Positions 5,948-6,033 of a DNA stretch of 6,033 nt are shown here, in pieces. Numbering within the stretch: the first letter of the stretch is position 1; each line of letters opens with the position of its first letter. The notes under the pieces are model-generated. The model searched no databases, had not been told where the DNA came from, and worked only from the letters and a program-made list of their open reading frames with translations. The translations under genes were made by a program, and so were the position numbers. Source of the stretch: Silvimonas sp. (GTDB lineage: Bacteria > Pseudomonadota > Gammaproteobacteria > Burkholderiales > Chitinibacteraceae). Location: the NCBI GenBank assembly GCA_030151005.1, contig JASLES010000517.1, forward strand, positions 1 through 6,033, given 5' to 3'.

Positions 5948-6033
5948 TTAATGCCAGGCGTGCGCAAAGCGGGCCAGGTGTTTGAAAACAACAGGGAAAA
6001 CCAGCATCAAGAACAGACCTTGCTGGGCACTTT
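5948..6033 (-). CDS. 3' end of an unidentified gene, hydrophobic C-terminus (partial)
   Basis: An open frame enters from the right edge and ends at TAA 5950-5948 after 27 complete codons. The visible product end includes GLFLMLVFPVVFKHLARF and finishes AHAWH. The Leu/Val/Phe-rich run followed by basic residues and histidines looks like the last membrane helix and cytoplasmic tail of an inner-membrane protein, but the family is not recognised. A second minus-strand frame is also open from the edge to about 5897, yet its product is Cys/Pro-rich and irregular, so the first frame is preferred. It lies on the same strand as the che operon, 226 bases upstream. Confidence 0.45.
   Translation of the reverse strand, partial: SAQQGLFLMLVFPVVFKHLARFAHAWH

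Noticed and set aside
5910..5950. Possible terminator with T6 run (plus strand) after the GGCGCAGCC segment
   Set aside because: The only stem next to the T-run has three base pairs; there is no plus-strand gene ending here, and on the minus strand the run reads as A residues.
5958..5974. TGGCCCGCTTTGC on the minus strand, resembling a sigma-54 promoter
   Set aside because: Only 8 bases separate the GG and GC elements instead of 10, and it lies inside the apparent 3' end of the upstream coding region.
6001..6026. Inverted repeat CCAGCA-N14-TGCTGG at the right edge
   Set aside because: The long loop and short stem have low stability, no full T-run is visible before the window ends, and it lies within the apparent partial coding region.
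1..6033. CRISPR arrays, tRNA/rRNA genes, insertion sequences, phage attachment sites
   Set aside because: No regularly spaced repeats, clover-leaf-like sequence, transposase gene or terminal inverted repeats were seen; nearly all the window is ordinary coding sequence of similar composition.

Overview
The window is a compact chemosensory (chemotaxis-type) operon read entirely on the minus strand, so transcription runs from high to low coordinates. Codon use with G/C-rich third positions, the protein sequences and the gene set (transducer, cheY, STAS protein, cheA, transducer) suggest a betaproteobacterium, perhaps of the Neisseriales. That placement is an impression from family resemblance, not a search result.

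Layout in transcription order. (1) 6033-5948: the last 27 codons of an upstream gene of unknown identity that ends in a hydrophobic segment. (2) 5947-5722: a 226-base gap with no confident gene or promoter, holding a short perfect hairpin and a 10-bp-phased pair of GGGTTG repeats. (3) 5721-4594: a small transducer with two tightly spaced membrane helices, no sensor domain and no HAMP. Its C-terminal region carries a CheZ-like FQDxxxQ motif. (4) 4593-4549: a 45-base spacer whose RNA can form two mutually exclusive hairpins ending one base before the cheY ribosome binding site. (5) 4548-4180: cheY. (6) 4168-3851: a single-domain STAS protein. (7) 3849-1681: cheA, with HPt, P2-like, dimerisation, kinase and CheW-like domains. 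(8) 1665-46: a classical transducer (TM, four-helix-bundle type sensor, TM, HAMP, signalling hairpin) ending in a putative CheR/CheB-docking tail. (9) 33-1: the first 11 codons of a further gene, probably another che gene.

How the parts should work together: the 539-residue receptor would control CheA autophosphorylation through CheW-type couplers, CheA would phosphorylate CheY, and phospho-CheY would act on a motor or another output. No separate cheZ, cheB, cheR, cheD or complete cheW lies in the window; some may lie beyond the left edge. The most interesting hypothesis is that the small transducer at the head of the operon is a receptor/phosphatase hybrid: its C-terminal helix reproduces the Asp-x3-Gln spacing of the CheZ active site and it ends in an acidic/aromatic tail, next to cheY. 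The genes are packed with gaps of 1 to 15 bases except before cheY, where the alternative hairpins lie, so that spacer is the best candidate for differential control within the operon.
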